The notes under the pieces were generated by a model. That model was not told where the DNA came from. It saw only the letters and a list, made by a program, of their open reading frames with translations, and did not search any database. A DNA stretch of 64,000 bases, from NCBI GenBank assembly GCA_947497895.1, contig CANMIL010000012.1:1-64000 (forward strand), given 5' to 3'. The position numbers and the translations under genes are program-made. Each line of letters starts with the position of its first letter. Position 1 is the first letter of the stretch. This stretch comes from an uncultured Tenacibaculum sp. (GTDB taxonomy: Bacteria; Bacteroidota; Bacteroidia; Flavobacteriales; Flavobacteriaceae). This document shows positions 50,978 through 61,900 of this stretch, one piece after another.

Positions 50978-53722
50978 ATGAAATATACCGACGAACAAAA
51001 TTCTGCGATTAATACTATTAAAGACAACTTACAAATCATTGCTTGTGCTGGTGCGGGTAAGACACAAGTTATTAGTCAAAGATTAGTAGAAATCTTAAAA
51101 CAAAAAGATGTTGAACCAATTAATGTTGTTGCTTTTACATACACAGAAAAAGCAGCTGCTGAACTTAAAACAAGAGTTTTAAAATTGTGCAGGGAACAAC
51201 TTGGTGATATAAAAGGACTTGCTGATATGTTTATAGGTACTATTCATTCTTGGTGTTTACAGACAATCCAGGATAATGTATTCAAGTACCAAAAATATTC
51301 CATTTTAGATAGTATTAAGCAAAAACTATTTATAGATAAATACTATAACTATGTAGGAATGGCAACAGCAGGAATGGATAGATATAAAGATACTAATAGG
51401 TTTATTTCTATTATGGCTTTGTTTAGAGAAGCTGAATTAAATGAAGGTGTTGAGTTGCCAGAAGAATGGAAAGAAGCAGTTAAGAGTTATGAAGAAACTT
51501 TACATAATCATTCATACTTTGACTTTACAATGATTATGACAGAGGTTATAAAAAAACTCAAATCAAATAAAGATTTTCAAGATAATGTATTAGGAAATCT
51601 TAAGTATTTGGTAGTCGATGAATACCAGGATGTAAACCCAGTCCAAGAAAACTTAATTGAAGAATTATCAAAATCAAACTGTAATATATGTGTAGTTGGA
51701 GATGATGACCAAACACTATATGAATGGCGTTTGTCAGATGTAAAGTACATTCAACATTTTAAAGAACGTTACAAAGATGTTTTTTCTATCAAATTAGAAG
51801 ATAATTTTAGGTCTTCCAAAGGTATTATAGATTCTGCATTAAAATGTATTACTAACAACACAAAACGCTTACCTAAAATAATGAATGCTAAAGGTCACCA
51901 ACGTTTTATAGATGGTGATATTATTTACAATCAATATGAAGATATTGAAAGTGAAAATCAATTTATAGCAGAAACTATTCAGAAATTAAGAGGCAAAGAA
52001 TTTCAAGATAGAAATGATGGCGTAAAAAGAGGTTTAGACTATTCTGATTGTGCAATTCTATTAAGAACCTGGAAAAAGGCAACGTCTATAATGGAGATGT
52101 TAGCAGAAAGTAATATTCCTTTTGTAGTAAGTGGTGTAAATAATCTTTTTGAAAGACCTGAAATTAAAGCATCTAAAGCTATATATCAATACCTAAATAA
52201 TGATATAGAAGAAGATACACTAAAAGCATATTGGCAAGCTGTTTCAGAAAATATTAAAAGTGAAGATATAGATACTGCTATTGAAGCTATAAGTAAAAAG
52301 AAACCAAAACCTAAAATGTACTTTAGCACGTTTAATATTCAGGAAATATTTTGGACGTTTATTGAAAAGGCAAGATTATCAGAAGAGGTTTTTGCAGACA
52401 AAGAACACGAGGGCATTGTAGGTAATGATATTAATGAAGTCATCTATTATAATTTAGGGATGTTCTCTCAAATTATTAATGATTATGCAACTATTCACTT
52501 TAAAGACAAACCAGTTTATAAATTAAAAGGTTTCTTAAACTTTTTAAGGTATTCAGCAGATGGATATTATCCAGAAGGTTGGTTAAACAATAGTTACAAA
52601 ACGCCTAATGCAGTTCAGATAATGACCGTATATCAATCAAAAGGATTAGAATTTCCTATTGTATTTGTTCCTGGTTTAAATAAAAACTACTTACCAATAA
52701 AAAGACCTGGCGGTAAACAAATTTGGCACTTTATAGAAAGAGAATGGATAAAAGACCAACATAGATTAGAAGTTAGTGAAGAAGCTGAAAGGCGACTATT
52801 TTATGTGGCTATAACTCGTTCTCAAAAGTATCTTTTTATTACCCGTAGTAAGGAGAATAGATTATATCAAAAAGAATCACCTTTTGCAAAAGAGATTAGT
52901 AATTCAGAATATATAATATCAGATAAAAACCCTGATTATTCGCATTTAGATAATTTAACACCTACACCTAAAAAAGAAGCTGGTGCAATTCAATTAAACT
53001 TTTCTGTATTAAAAGCATTTTTTGATTGCCCTTACCGTTTCAAACTTATTAGTTTATACGGTTTTGTGTCACCAATTACAGAACGTATGGGGTATGGTAA
53101 TTCAATTCATAATGTATTAATGGAAATGCACCGAAGACATTTAAACGGTGAAGATGTATCTAATATAAATATTGATGAATTAATAGAAAGCCACATACAT
53201 ATACCTTATGCTACCAATATTGTTTTAGATAATATTAAACAAACTACTAATAATGTTGCTACTGCATATCTGGAAGAAAACCATAAAGAATTTGACAATA
53301 TTGAATATGCTGAACAAGAAATTCAGATTGATTTAGGTGATGGTATTATGGTGAATGGTAGAATGGATTTAATCAAGAAAATTGATTTAGATGGTAATGA
53401 AAGTACTACTATAATTGATTTTAAAAGTAAAAAAGAATCGCAAAACCAGGATATTACAATGGAGCAATTATCCATGTATGCACTTGGTTACAAAGAATTA
53501 ACAGGCAAAACAGCAGATAGACTTCAGATATTTAATTTAGATGAAGATAGAAACTCTAAACATACACAACGTTTAGATAATTCAAAAATTGACGAAATAA
53601 AAGAACGTATCATTACTTCCGCTAATGATATAAGAGATAATAAATTACAGAAATCTTGCCCACCAACCACCTGTAATACGTGTTGGCAAAGGCAATTATG
53701 TTCAGGTGTAAAAGCAAATTAA
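50978..53722 (+). CDS. UvrD-like helicase fused to AddB/Cas4-type Fe-S nuclease
   Basis: A 914-residue SF1A helicase-nuclease. The helicase part has Walker A IIACAGAGKTQ (Lys28), motif II VVDEYQD (214-218), GDDDQTLYEW (motif III region) and RRLFYVAITRSQ (about 600-611). The C-terminal part (about 675-914) is a RecB-family nuclease: GNSIHNVLMEMHRR, GRMDLIKK, IIDFKSKKE and QLSMYALGY give the H...D...D-x-K...Q set. One upstream Cys (FDCPYRF, about 683) and three C-terminal Cys (about 898-911) form a likely 4Fe-4S site as in AddB and Cas4. It is the first gene of the cargo operon, 3 nt before the methyltransferase, and presumably unwinds and degrades invading DNA. Confidence 0.92.
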   Translation: MKYTDEQNSAINTIKDNLQIIACAGAGKTQVISQRLVEILKQKDVEPINVVAFTYTEKAAAELKTRVLKLCREQLGDIKGLADMFIGTIHSWCLQTIQDNVFKYQKYSILDSIKQKLFIDKYYNYVGMATAGMDRYKDTNRFISIMALFREAELNEGVELPEEWKEAVKSYEETLHNHSYFDFTMIMTEVIKKLKSNKDFQDNVLGNLKYLVVDEYQDVNPVQENLIEELSKSNCNICVVGDDDQTLYEWRLSDVKYIQHFKERYKDVFSIKLEDNFRSSKGIIDSALKCITNNTKRLPKIMNAKGHQRFIDGDIIYNQYEDIESENQFIAETIQKLRGKEFQDRNDGVKRGLDYSDCAILLRTWKKATSIMEMLAESNIPFVVSGVNNLFERPEIKASKAIYQYLNNDIEEDTLKAYWQAVSENIKSEDIDTAIEAISKKKPKPKMYFSTFNIQEIFWTFIEKARLSEEVFADKEHEGIVGNDINEVIYYNLGMFSQIINDYATIHFKDKPVYKLKGFLNFLRYSADGYYPEGWLNNSYKTPNAVQIMTVYQSKGLEFPIVFVPGLNKNYLPIKRPGGKQIWHFIEREWIKDQHRLEVSEEAERRLFYVAITRSQKYLFITRSKENRLYQKESPFAKEISNSEYIISDKNPDYSHLDNLTPTPKKEAGAIQLNFSVLKAFFDCPYRFKLISLYGFVSPITERMGYGNSIHNVLMEMHRRHLNGEDVSNINIDELIESHIHIPYATNIVLDNIKQTTNNVATAYLEENHKEFDNIEYAEQEIQIDLGDGIMVNGRMDLIKKIDLDGNESTTIIDFKSKKESQNQDITMEQLSMYALGYKELTGKTADRLQIFNLDEDRNSKHTQRLDNSKIDEIKERIITSANDIRDNKLQKSCPPTTCNTCWQRQLCSGVKAN

Positions 53723-53725
53723 AAT

Positions 53726-55645
53726 ATGGCTAAAAAATATAAAGGTTCATTAAGTCTTGAATGGTTTAATAAACAAAAAGCAATAGTAAATCTTAATGAG
53801 GATAGTATTAAATCTGAAAATGATATTCCTGCACCTCGCATCAATTGGATTAACAAAGAAGAAGCTTTATTCTATGAATTAAACGAAGAAGAAGGAAAAG
53901 GTAACACACCATATTGGGTAAATAGAGATGATATACGTGTTAAGGAAGCAAGACCTTTAGTATTTCAAAAAGCGTTTAAAGCAGTAGAGCAAAATATAGT
54001 AGGTGTTTTACCAGGTACAGATACAGAATTTACCATTCAAGAAATAGATAATGAAGAAGATTCATTAGATATAAAAAATATGCTAATAAAAGGTGATAAC
54101 CTTTTAGCTTTAAACACCTTAAAAAAGTATTTTGATAAATTACCAGACAATGAAAAAGTAAAATGTATTTATATTGACCCACCATATAATACTGGTGCTG
54201 CTTTTGACCATTATGATGATAATTTAGCTCATTCTGAATGGTTAACTCTTATGAGAGATAGATTATCAATCTTGAAATCTCTTCTTAAAGATGATGGATG
54301 CATTTTTATACACGTTGATGATAATGAAGTTTTTTATTTAAAAGTATTAATGGATGAGGTTTTTGGTAGAGAAAGATTTGTAAATTCAATTTCAGTCAAA
54401 TCTTCAACACCAAGTGGTCCTAAAACTGCACATAAGGACAAGACAATCTTGAAGCAAAAAGATACTATCCTTTTTTATAAAAATTCAGACCGTATTAATA
54501 TTAACCCACAGTACAAAAGGAAAGAAAAATGGGATACACATTTCAATTATATAGTTGATAAAAAAAATAAAACAGTTTCATCGTTGAAAGATTTTCTAAT
54601 TAAACATAATGTTATAGAATCTGGTCAATCACTTAATGATATTAATTTATCAAATAAAACTCATTATAAATTCATAATGGCAAATAAAGATTTGATTTGT
54701 CAGACACAATCTTTTAAAAATGAAGAGATAAAGAAAAAATCAAAAGAATTAAAAGATAAAGTCTTAATCATCAATGAAAATGAAACTAATGAATCAATGT
54801 TTTATAATGGAAGACAACTTTCACCTCTTTCATCAAGTGTTAATAAGGTTTTTTATAATAATAAATTAAGAGATGATGTATCTATTTTGCTTTGTGACTT
54901 TTGGGATGATATTGATTTTCAAAACACTCAAAACGAAGGAGGTGTCTCTTTTCCTACTTCTAAAAAACCTGAAGAATTATTATATAGAATATTAAGTTTA
55001 GTTACTGCAGAGGATGATATTGTTTTAGATTGTTTTGGTGGTAGTGGAAGTACTTTTGCAGTAGCCCATAAAATGAATAGAAAATGGATTGGTGTAGAAC
55101 TCGGTAACCACGCAGATACGCATATAATTCCTCGACTATCAAATATAATTAGAGGTACAGAACAATCTGGTATTTCAAAATCAGTAAATTGGCAAGGTGG
55201 AGGTTCTTTTAAATATTATCATTTAGGAGAATCAATAATAAGTATAGATGAAGAAACTAAAAAAGGTGAGTTTAATTGGTCTTTAGGCAAACAATTTATA
55301 CAAGAATCATTGTTACAATCTTATGATTTTGTAGTACAAGATATAAATGTTTTTCCTGCTCAAATATTCCAGGATGAAGAAAACAAACCTACTGTCGGTA
55401 AAATAGTAGGCTCTTCTAATAAAGCAATATACGGTTTAGCTTTTTTAGCAACACCACAAGAAAGTAATTTAACAATTACTAACGAAGAGGTTAAAACTAT
55501 CTACAGTACTTTAAAAAACCAGCCAGATTTTCAATCTTTAGTTATTTATAGTAACAAAGGTATAGACATAGCACAAGATACTATTCCTGAAGATTTAGCT
55601 ATTATAAAAGTTCCTCACGCAATATTTTCAGAATTAGAAAGATAG
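53726..55645 (+). CDS. Beta-class DNA methyltransferase, type III Mod-like
   Basis: A 639-residue site-specific DNA methyltransferase, predicted to make N6-methyladenine. Catalytic motif IV DPPYNTG (151-157) comes before the SAM motif VLDCFGGSGST (about 434-444), the order of beta-class enzymes, with a large target-recognition region between them (about 220-410). The N terminus and length match type III Mod subunits. It lies between the UvrD-nuclease and the Res-like helicase with 3-nt gaps on either side. The likely task is to mark self DNA. Confidence 0.93.
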   Translation: MAKKYKGSLSLEWFNKQKAIVNLNEDSIKSENDIPAPRINWINKEEALFYELNEEEGKGNTPYWVNRDDIRVKEARPLVFQKAFKAVEQNIVGVLPGTDTEFTIQEIDNEEDSLDIKNMLIKGDNLLALNTLKKYFDKLPDNEKVKCIYIDPPYNTGAAFDHYDDNLAHSEWLTLMRDRLSILKSLLKDDGCIFIHVDDNEVFYLKVLMDEVFGRERFVNSISVKSSTPSGPKTAHKDKTILKQKDTILFYKNSDRININPQYKRKEKWDTHFNYIVDKKNKTVSSLKDFLIKHNVIESGQSLNDINLSNKTHYKFIMANKDLICQTQSFKNEEIKKKSKELKDKVLIINENETNESMFYNGRQLSPLSSSVNKVFYNNKLRDDVSILLCDFWDDIDFQNTQNEGGVSFPTSKKPEELLYRILSLVTAEDDIVLDCFGGSGSTFAVAHKMNRKWIGVELGNHADTHIIPRLSNIIRGTEQSGISKSVNWQGGGSFKYYHLGESIISIDEETKKGEFNWSLGKQFIQESLLQSYDFVVQDINVFPAQIFQDEENKPTVGKIVGSSNKAIYGLAFLATPQESNLTITNEEVKTIYSTLKNQPDFQSLVIYSNKGIDIAQDTIPEDLAIIKVPHAIFSELER

Positions 55646-55648
55646 ACT

Positions 55649-58600
55649 ATGCCAGTAATTAAACCATATTACCAAGAGTTTAAAAAAACACTACATTCTA
55701 AATTAGAAGAAATTAAAGGTAGAATAGATTCAACTGCTGGAGATATATTTGGCAACCTTACACCAGAAGCATCTTTCTTAAAAGATTTAGCAGAAGGTGT
55801 TACTAAATATCCTTTTAGATACTATCAGAAAGAAGCCATTTATACGCTACACTCTATTTACAAACAAGCAATAGATGTATGTAAATCACCAGACGAAATA
55901 CAGAAGAATCTATTACGTCAAAAAGGGTATAAACACATAAAACCTTTATTAGAAAAAGTTAACAGAGAAACAGGGCAATTAGCACCTTTTATTGGCTATG
56001 AAATGGCAACAGGTTCAGGTAAAACAATGCTAATGGGCGCAACTGTGTATTACTTGAATAAATACCATAATGTCAAAAACTTTTTAATAGTAACACCATC
56101 ATCTACAGAAATTTATAAAAAGACCATTCGTAACTTTACGAAAGGTACTAATGAAACAGTCTGGAATGATGAAGTCCCTTTTAAATTTAATCTAATTACA
56201 GGAGATAATTATAAAGACACAAAAGACCTATTTGCAACAGATACAGATGCAAACATATTTATATTCAACATAGATAAGTTTGGGACTAATGCTACGCAAA
56301 CTAAAAAACAATGGGAAGGTTCAGATTGGAAAGATAAAGAAGGTAATACCATTAGTTTGTTAGAATTTCTATCTCAAAATGATTTAGTAATTATTACAGA
56401 TGAAGCTCACCACGCTCAAAGTAGAAAAGCAAAACAAGTTATTAATGCGTTTCATCCTTTAGCTGTTATAGAGTTCACGGCAACAGCGGTAGAAACAGAA
56501 AGAAGTCAAGCTAAAAAGAATCAAACTATTGTATATAAATATGATATTAAAAGGTTTTTAGAAGACAAGTATGGTAAAAAAGTACGTGTATTAGCATTAC
56601 CTGGTCAAGAAGCAAAAACTAAAGGTAAAAAGACTGAACTATCAGATTTAGAAAAATATAAACTACTCACGTTCTTTTTAGTGCATTTAGTAAAAAAGAA
56701 AGCATTAAACAGTGATGTTAAATGTAGAGACCTAAAACCTATTGGTTTTGTAAAGGTTAAAAATGAAATAGCATTTGCAGAAAAGGTAGAATTATATATT
56801 AAAACGGTTTTAGCAACTGATACAGAAATACTGGAAGTAATATTAGAAAAAGCTAAAGCAGAAGATACAGAAACAACAAATCTAATCTTGGAAATGTTTA
56901 AATCTGATTACAAATCAGATACTACAGTATTATTAAAAGATATAGATAAAGTTGCTCAAACCTCAATCTTATTAAATTCCAAATCAGATAAATTAGTAAA
57001 AAAGCAATTTGATGATATACAGAAAAATAATGTAGAAATTGTAATTTTCATTGATATGCTTAACGAAGGAATAGATATGCCAAATATTTATTCTATGGTA
57101 ATTATTAACGATACACCTTCAGAGTTTAAAACGTCTGTTAAGCAAATAGTAGGTCGTGGTGTTAGATTAAATAAACTTCAAAGAGACTATGATGAGGTTG
57201 AAGATAATGACTTATTAACGCATACAGAAAAACTACATATAGTTTGTGATAAAGGTGCTTCTTTTGAAGAAGTTGTATTACAAATACAACAGGAATTTGG
57301 GTTAAATGATAAAACTTTTGCAATGGAACGAGGTGCAGAAGAAGTTATTGAAAATCCTGTGAAAACAGAAAAATTAAAAGGTATTCAAATTCCTAAAGTA
57401 ACTATTGATTTCAAACGTAAACAAGGTGCTAATATCCAGAATGTAATTACAAATTATGACAAAATCATTAAGGACTTTTTAGTATCAAATTCATTTAATA
57501 GAGAAATAGATTCAGAGAATAAAAGTTTTCTAAAATACACCCCAAACAGTTTCTTTACAGAAGTAGATTTATTTACAGACGAAAAAGTATTCCATAAGTT
57601 AGGAGAAGACCAGAATTGGAATTATGATACCTTAGAAATATCTGAAAAGGATATGAAAGAAGTATATGGTAGAGTTTTAAAAGAATTACAAGCAATACCA
57701 GATATACCAAAAACATATACGACATTCCAAGAGTATGGTAAATTATTAAATGAAGTTGGTTTTTATTTCTACAATTTAGATGACGTTGATTATAAGTTAG
57801 CTATAAACAGATTTAAAGACAGTTTTACATATTTCTATATACATTATGTAGAAAATGAATATTTTGAGTTAGACCTAGATACATTAGACTCAGAATCAAA
57901 CACTTGGTGGTTACAAAACGAGTTTAAAACAGAGAAAATTAAAATTCGTACTAAAGATAAAAATAACAATTCAAGGAATATTACAGATAAAGACGAATTA
58001 ATTGCTCTTATAAAAAATGGATATTACTTCTATGGCTATGAAAATTCAGCTTATGATTATGACAAGTTTGATTCATACCCAGAAAAGCAATTAGCAGATT
58101 ATGTAAATCATCTGATTGAACAAGAACCAGATAAGACAGCACCATTTTGGTTAAGAAATGAACGTAATATTCATTTTAAGTATGGTACACATAAGTATTT
58201 CCCTGATTTCATATTCTTCTATAACAAAATAATTTACGTTATAGAGATTAAAGGAGAAGCCTTTTCTAATGTAAAAAAGAATAGACTATTACTTGAATTA
58301 AATAATGTTGGTGGTATTGGGAAAGTAGACAGTTATGTTGGTATGGTTGTCTTTGAAGTTCAAATGAAAAACCTAAACGATTTAACAAAATCATTTGATG
58401 AGTTTAGAGCTGAAGCGGAAGAATATTTTAATCAACTACAAACCAAATCAGAGGTAATAGCAGATGATGAAGTTCCTACAGAATTAAAGTACAAAGAGTA
58501 TGTTCCTGCTTATGAGGCAAAACAAGCGTATTCAAAGTTCATTTTACACAAAGAACCAAAATCTTTAAAATGGTTAAAAGTAAAACCAGATGATTATTCT

Positions 58601-58921
58601 CAAAGTATCTTCGCTACAATGGTTAAAAATAATGATTTAGGTGAAGAGTTCAAGAATAAATGGATTCTTATGGATAACACACCTCTTAATCCAGAAGATT
58701 TAGAAAACAAAACTATTTTGGCTTATCATCCAGGTATAGATGATGATTCTTATAAAAAGAAAGGTTTAACTATAAAAACATTTAACTATAAGGAAATTAC
58801 TCGTAAAATAGGAATGTTTGATGAAACTTTGCGAACAATTATTTTATCTAACTTTTTAGAAGAGAAAATTAAATTAGAACAAAAATTAGAGGAGTTTAGT
58901 GTTATTGGTTTTAAATTCTAA
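55649..58921 (+). CDS. Type III restriction Res-like helicase-nuclease
   Basis: A 1090-residue SF2 translocase: Walker A MATGSGKTML (Lys125), DEAH box ITDEAHHAQ (251-254), motif III FTATA and motif VI QIVGRGVRL (about 499-508). A C-terminal PD-(D/E)xK nuclease is visible at about 849-872: FPDFIFFYN then YVIEIKGE. This is the domain layout of Res subunits of type III restriction enzymes, so with the Mod-like gene it could cut unmethylated DNA after translocation. Gaps of 3 nt on both sides tie it to its neighbours. Confidence 0.93.
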   Translation: MPVIKPYYQEFKKTLHSKLEEIKGRIDSTAGDIFGNLTPEASFLKDLAEGVTKYPFRYYQKEAIYTLHSIYKQAIDVCKSPDEIQKNLLRQKGYKHIKPLLEKVNRETGQLAPFIGYEMATGSGKTMLMGATVYYLNKYHNVKNFLIVTPSSTEIYKKTIRNFTKGTNETVWNDEVPFKFNLITGDNYKDTKDLFATDTDANIFIFNIDKFGTNATQTKKQWEGSDWKDKEGNTISLLEFLSQNDLVIITDEAHHAQSRKAKQVINAFHPLAVIEFTATAVETERSQAKKNQTIVYKYDIKRFLEDKYGKKVRVLALPGQEAKTKGKKTELSDLEKYKLLTFFLVHLVKKKALNSDVKCRDLKPIGFVKVKNEIAFAEKVELYIKTVLATDTEILEVILEKAKAEDTETTNLILEMFKSDYKSDTTVLLKDIDKVAQTSILLNSKSDKLVKKQFDDIQKNNVEIVIFIDMLNEGIDMPNIYSMVIINDTPSEFKTSVKQIVGRGVRLNKLQRDYDEVEDNDLLTHTEKLHIVCDKGASFEEVVLQIQQEFGLNDKTFAMERGAEEVIENPVKTEKLKGIQIPKVTIDFKRKQGANIQNVITNYDKIIKDFLVSNSFNREIDSENKSFLKYTPNSFFTEVDLFTDEKVFHKLGEDQNWNYDTLEISEKDMKEVYGRVLKELQAIPDIPKTYTTFQEYGKLLNEVGFYFYNLDDVDYKLAINRFKDSFTYFYIHYVENEYFELDLDTLDSESNTWWLQNEFKTEKIKIRTKDKNNNSRNITDKDELIALIKNGYYFYGYENSAYDYDKFDSYPEKQLADYVNHLIEQEPDKTAPFWLRNERNIHFKYGTHKYFPDFIFFYNKIIYVIEIKGEAFSNVKKNRLLLELNNVGGIGKVDSYVGMVVFEVQMKNLNDLTKSFDEFRAEAEEYFNQLQTKSEVIADDEVPTELKYKEYVPAYEAKQAYSKFILHKEPKSLKWLKVKPDDYSQSIFATMVKNNDLGEEFKNKWILMDNTPLNPEDLENKTILAYHPGIDDDSYKKKGLTIKTFNYKEITRKIGMFDETLRTIILSNFLEEKIKLEQKLEEFSVIGFKF

Positions 58922-58924
58922 TAT

Positions 58925-61900
58925 ATGCAGGAGTTTTTAGAAAAAATAAAAGAAAAAAAACGTGCATTATTTAAAAGTGATTACCACGAAATGCTTGCAG
59001 CATTTAATAGAGAGAATGAAACTGTTGCAGGATATAATGGTAGGCAACTATTAGAATTAATACAGAATTGTGATGATGAAGGTTCAAACATTGTTCTCTT
59101 AAAATTAGATAAAGACAATAAAACAATAAGTATATCAAATGGTGGTTCACCATTTTCTAAACAAGGTTATAGGTCATTAAGTATTTCAAATCTATCATCA
59201 AAAACTTCTAAAAGAAAATTTATTGGTAATAAAGGTTTAGGTTTCAGGTCAATTATCAACTGGAGCAATCAAATAAAAATAATAAGTAATCAAATAGCAA
59301 TAACATATTCACAAGATAATATTGTAAATGAGTATAATAGCTTATTTTCAAAGAGTACACAAATAGAAATTGCAAAAGAATATAATTATGCTAAAGATGT
59401 TGTTCCTGTACCATTTCTATCTCTTCCTAAAATTGAAAGTTATAATACACCAACACAATTTAGTACAACTATTGAGATTCATTATAAAGATCCTTATTAC
59501 AAGGATATTATTAAGCAAGTCAAAAATATTAAGCCTCAAACATTATTATTTCTTAAAAATATCAATGAAATAAATTTTATTGGCTTTGATGATATTCCAG
59601 ACCTTAAAAGAGTTAAAACCAAACTTCAAAAAACAGATGACAATAAATTTTACCCAAGTGAAAAAATTTCAATTAATAACGAAACTTGGCTAATATTTGA
59701 AGATGAAAATAGTATTGAAAATACAATTTCTATTAGAGATGAAAATGAATTTTATCAACTTAAACTTGCTCTTAAAGATGATTTAAATGACAATAACAAC
59801 TTTTTGTATTCCTACTTTAAAACAGATATATACATAGATTTCCCATATATCATTCACGGAACTTTTGATTTAGACCAAACAAGAAATAGATTAAATGATA
59901 CAGCTAAAAACAAATATGTATTAGACAGATTAGTCAATCTTATCATTGATACTGCTAAATATTTATCCAAAGAAAATGTTTCTTGGAAGCCTTTAAAATT
60001 GTTGTCTTATTCTCAAAAAAACACAAACCTTGATAAACTTGGTTTTTACGATAAACTTGATAGAGCTGTATTAAATGAAGAAATATTTCCTTGTATAGAT
60101 AATAAGTATAGATTAAAAAGGAATACTATATATAAAACTAATAGGTTTTCACAAATAATTAAAGATGTTAATGGAGAAGCCTATTTTGGTAATATGTTAA
60201 TTCCTTCAACTGATATTAATTTAATCAAATACGACATACCAAGTAACATACCTAATATAATATATAAAGTTGATTCTTTAAGTAAGACAGTAGATAGTAT
60301 TCCACAAAGAGCAGAATTAATTTATGTAGTTAATGATAGTTATCCAAATAGAAATTTCAATATAATTATTGATAGTAACAATGAATTAATTAATAAAGAG
60401 GTAGATATTTTTACACCAACAAGAAAAGATATTTCAATTCCTGAATACTGTGATATTAAGGTAATAAATACAAGATTATTTAATATTCTTGTAAACAAGT
60501 TCTCTTTAAATAGCTCTAAAGAAAAAGCAAGAGATTTACAAAGGAAATTAAAAAACAACACTAAAATCCATAGTTTTGAACCTGTTCCTTTAGCTTTAAA
60601 AATAATATCTAATACAAATAGTATTATTAAAACTAATACTGATAATCCTGGGTATTATATTAAGCAAATGGTTCAGTCATTATACAGTAATTATAAATTA
60701 TCTAAAGAGAATAGTTCATTACCACCAAAGTCTAACATACCTTTACTATCTAAAACTGGAGATGTTGTATCCTCAAAAGAATTATTTCTTTCAGAATATT
60801 ATCCAACAGGTAAGATTACTGTAGATTTATTTGGAGACATTTACGGTCAAAATGATTTTTTAGCAAATTATATAGATTTTGGCTTTGTTTCGGAAGAGAA
60901 AGATATAGTATTAATAGAAGAGTTTTTTCTGTGGCTAAATGTAAATAAGTTTGCAAAATATTATACTCAAACAGATTCTAACTACGGTACGTCGCATTAT
61001 TTAAATTATGTCCAGAAAGTACAAGGTCATATAAATAGAACAAGTATAAACCTTATTCAATATAAATCAATATCGCATTTTAAATCACTTCTTACCAAAT
61101 TATCATTTGAGAAAGTAATTTTTTGGTTGTTCGTTGATGACATATTAAAACAACAACTTGATAATAAAAATAATGATGATATAATTAAATATTATTATTA
61201 CTCATTACGCAGTGTTTATTCCAAACCATCGTATATAAAATATGTGCTTTTTAGTAGTGGTTATGACTTAAATAATCATTTGCTTGATGAAAATTTTGAT
61301 TGGTTAAATAATATTAAAATCAACTATTTAGATAAACTTTTTTTTAAGTATAATATTACTAAAAGAGATATAGATAATGTGCTAATACTATTAGGTGCAA
61401 AAGATACTTTTAATGAATTATCAATTGAAAGGGTAACAAAAATTTTAGAAGAATTACCTGTTAAGTCCTCAAAAGGTAGAAATTCTCAAAAAATTTACCG
61501 TAAGGCTGTACAACATTACAAAGTTAATTCTGAAGAATTAACTAAAGATGTCTTATTGTATGCCCAAGATGGAAATGGTTTAAATCTATTTCCTCAAAGT
61601 GAGATATATTTTAGTGACCGTATTAAAATTCCAAAAAAATTAAAAAATAATTATCCAATATTAAATTTCCCACCTCGTTCTGGCGGAAAAGATGCAATTG
61701 ACTTTTTTAAAATCAATAACTTAAAGAATCTAAAAATTGATATTTCTAACTTTGAGATAAATGATAGTTTAACTGAAGATTTCAGAGTTTTCTTTGAAAC
61801 AATAAAGCCATTCTTATTGGTTTATCGTATAAATAAGATTGATAAGTATGTTCAAAAACAAAAAGAAGCATCACTAATCAAAAACTTGCAAATCAAACTT

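Noticed and set aside
53726..58921. Simple type III restriction system as full explanation
   Set aside because: Mod and Res fit, but the operon has two more large genes with identical 3-nt spacing, so the functional unit appears larger. It remains the null hypothesis.
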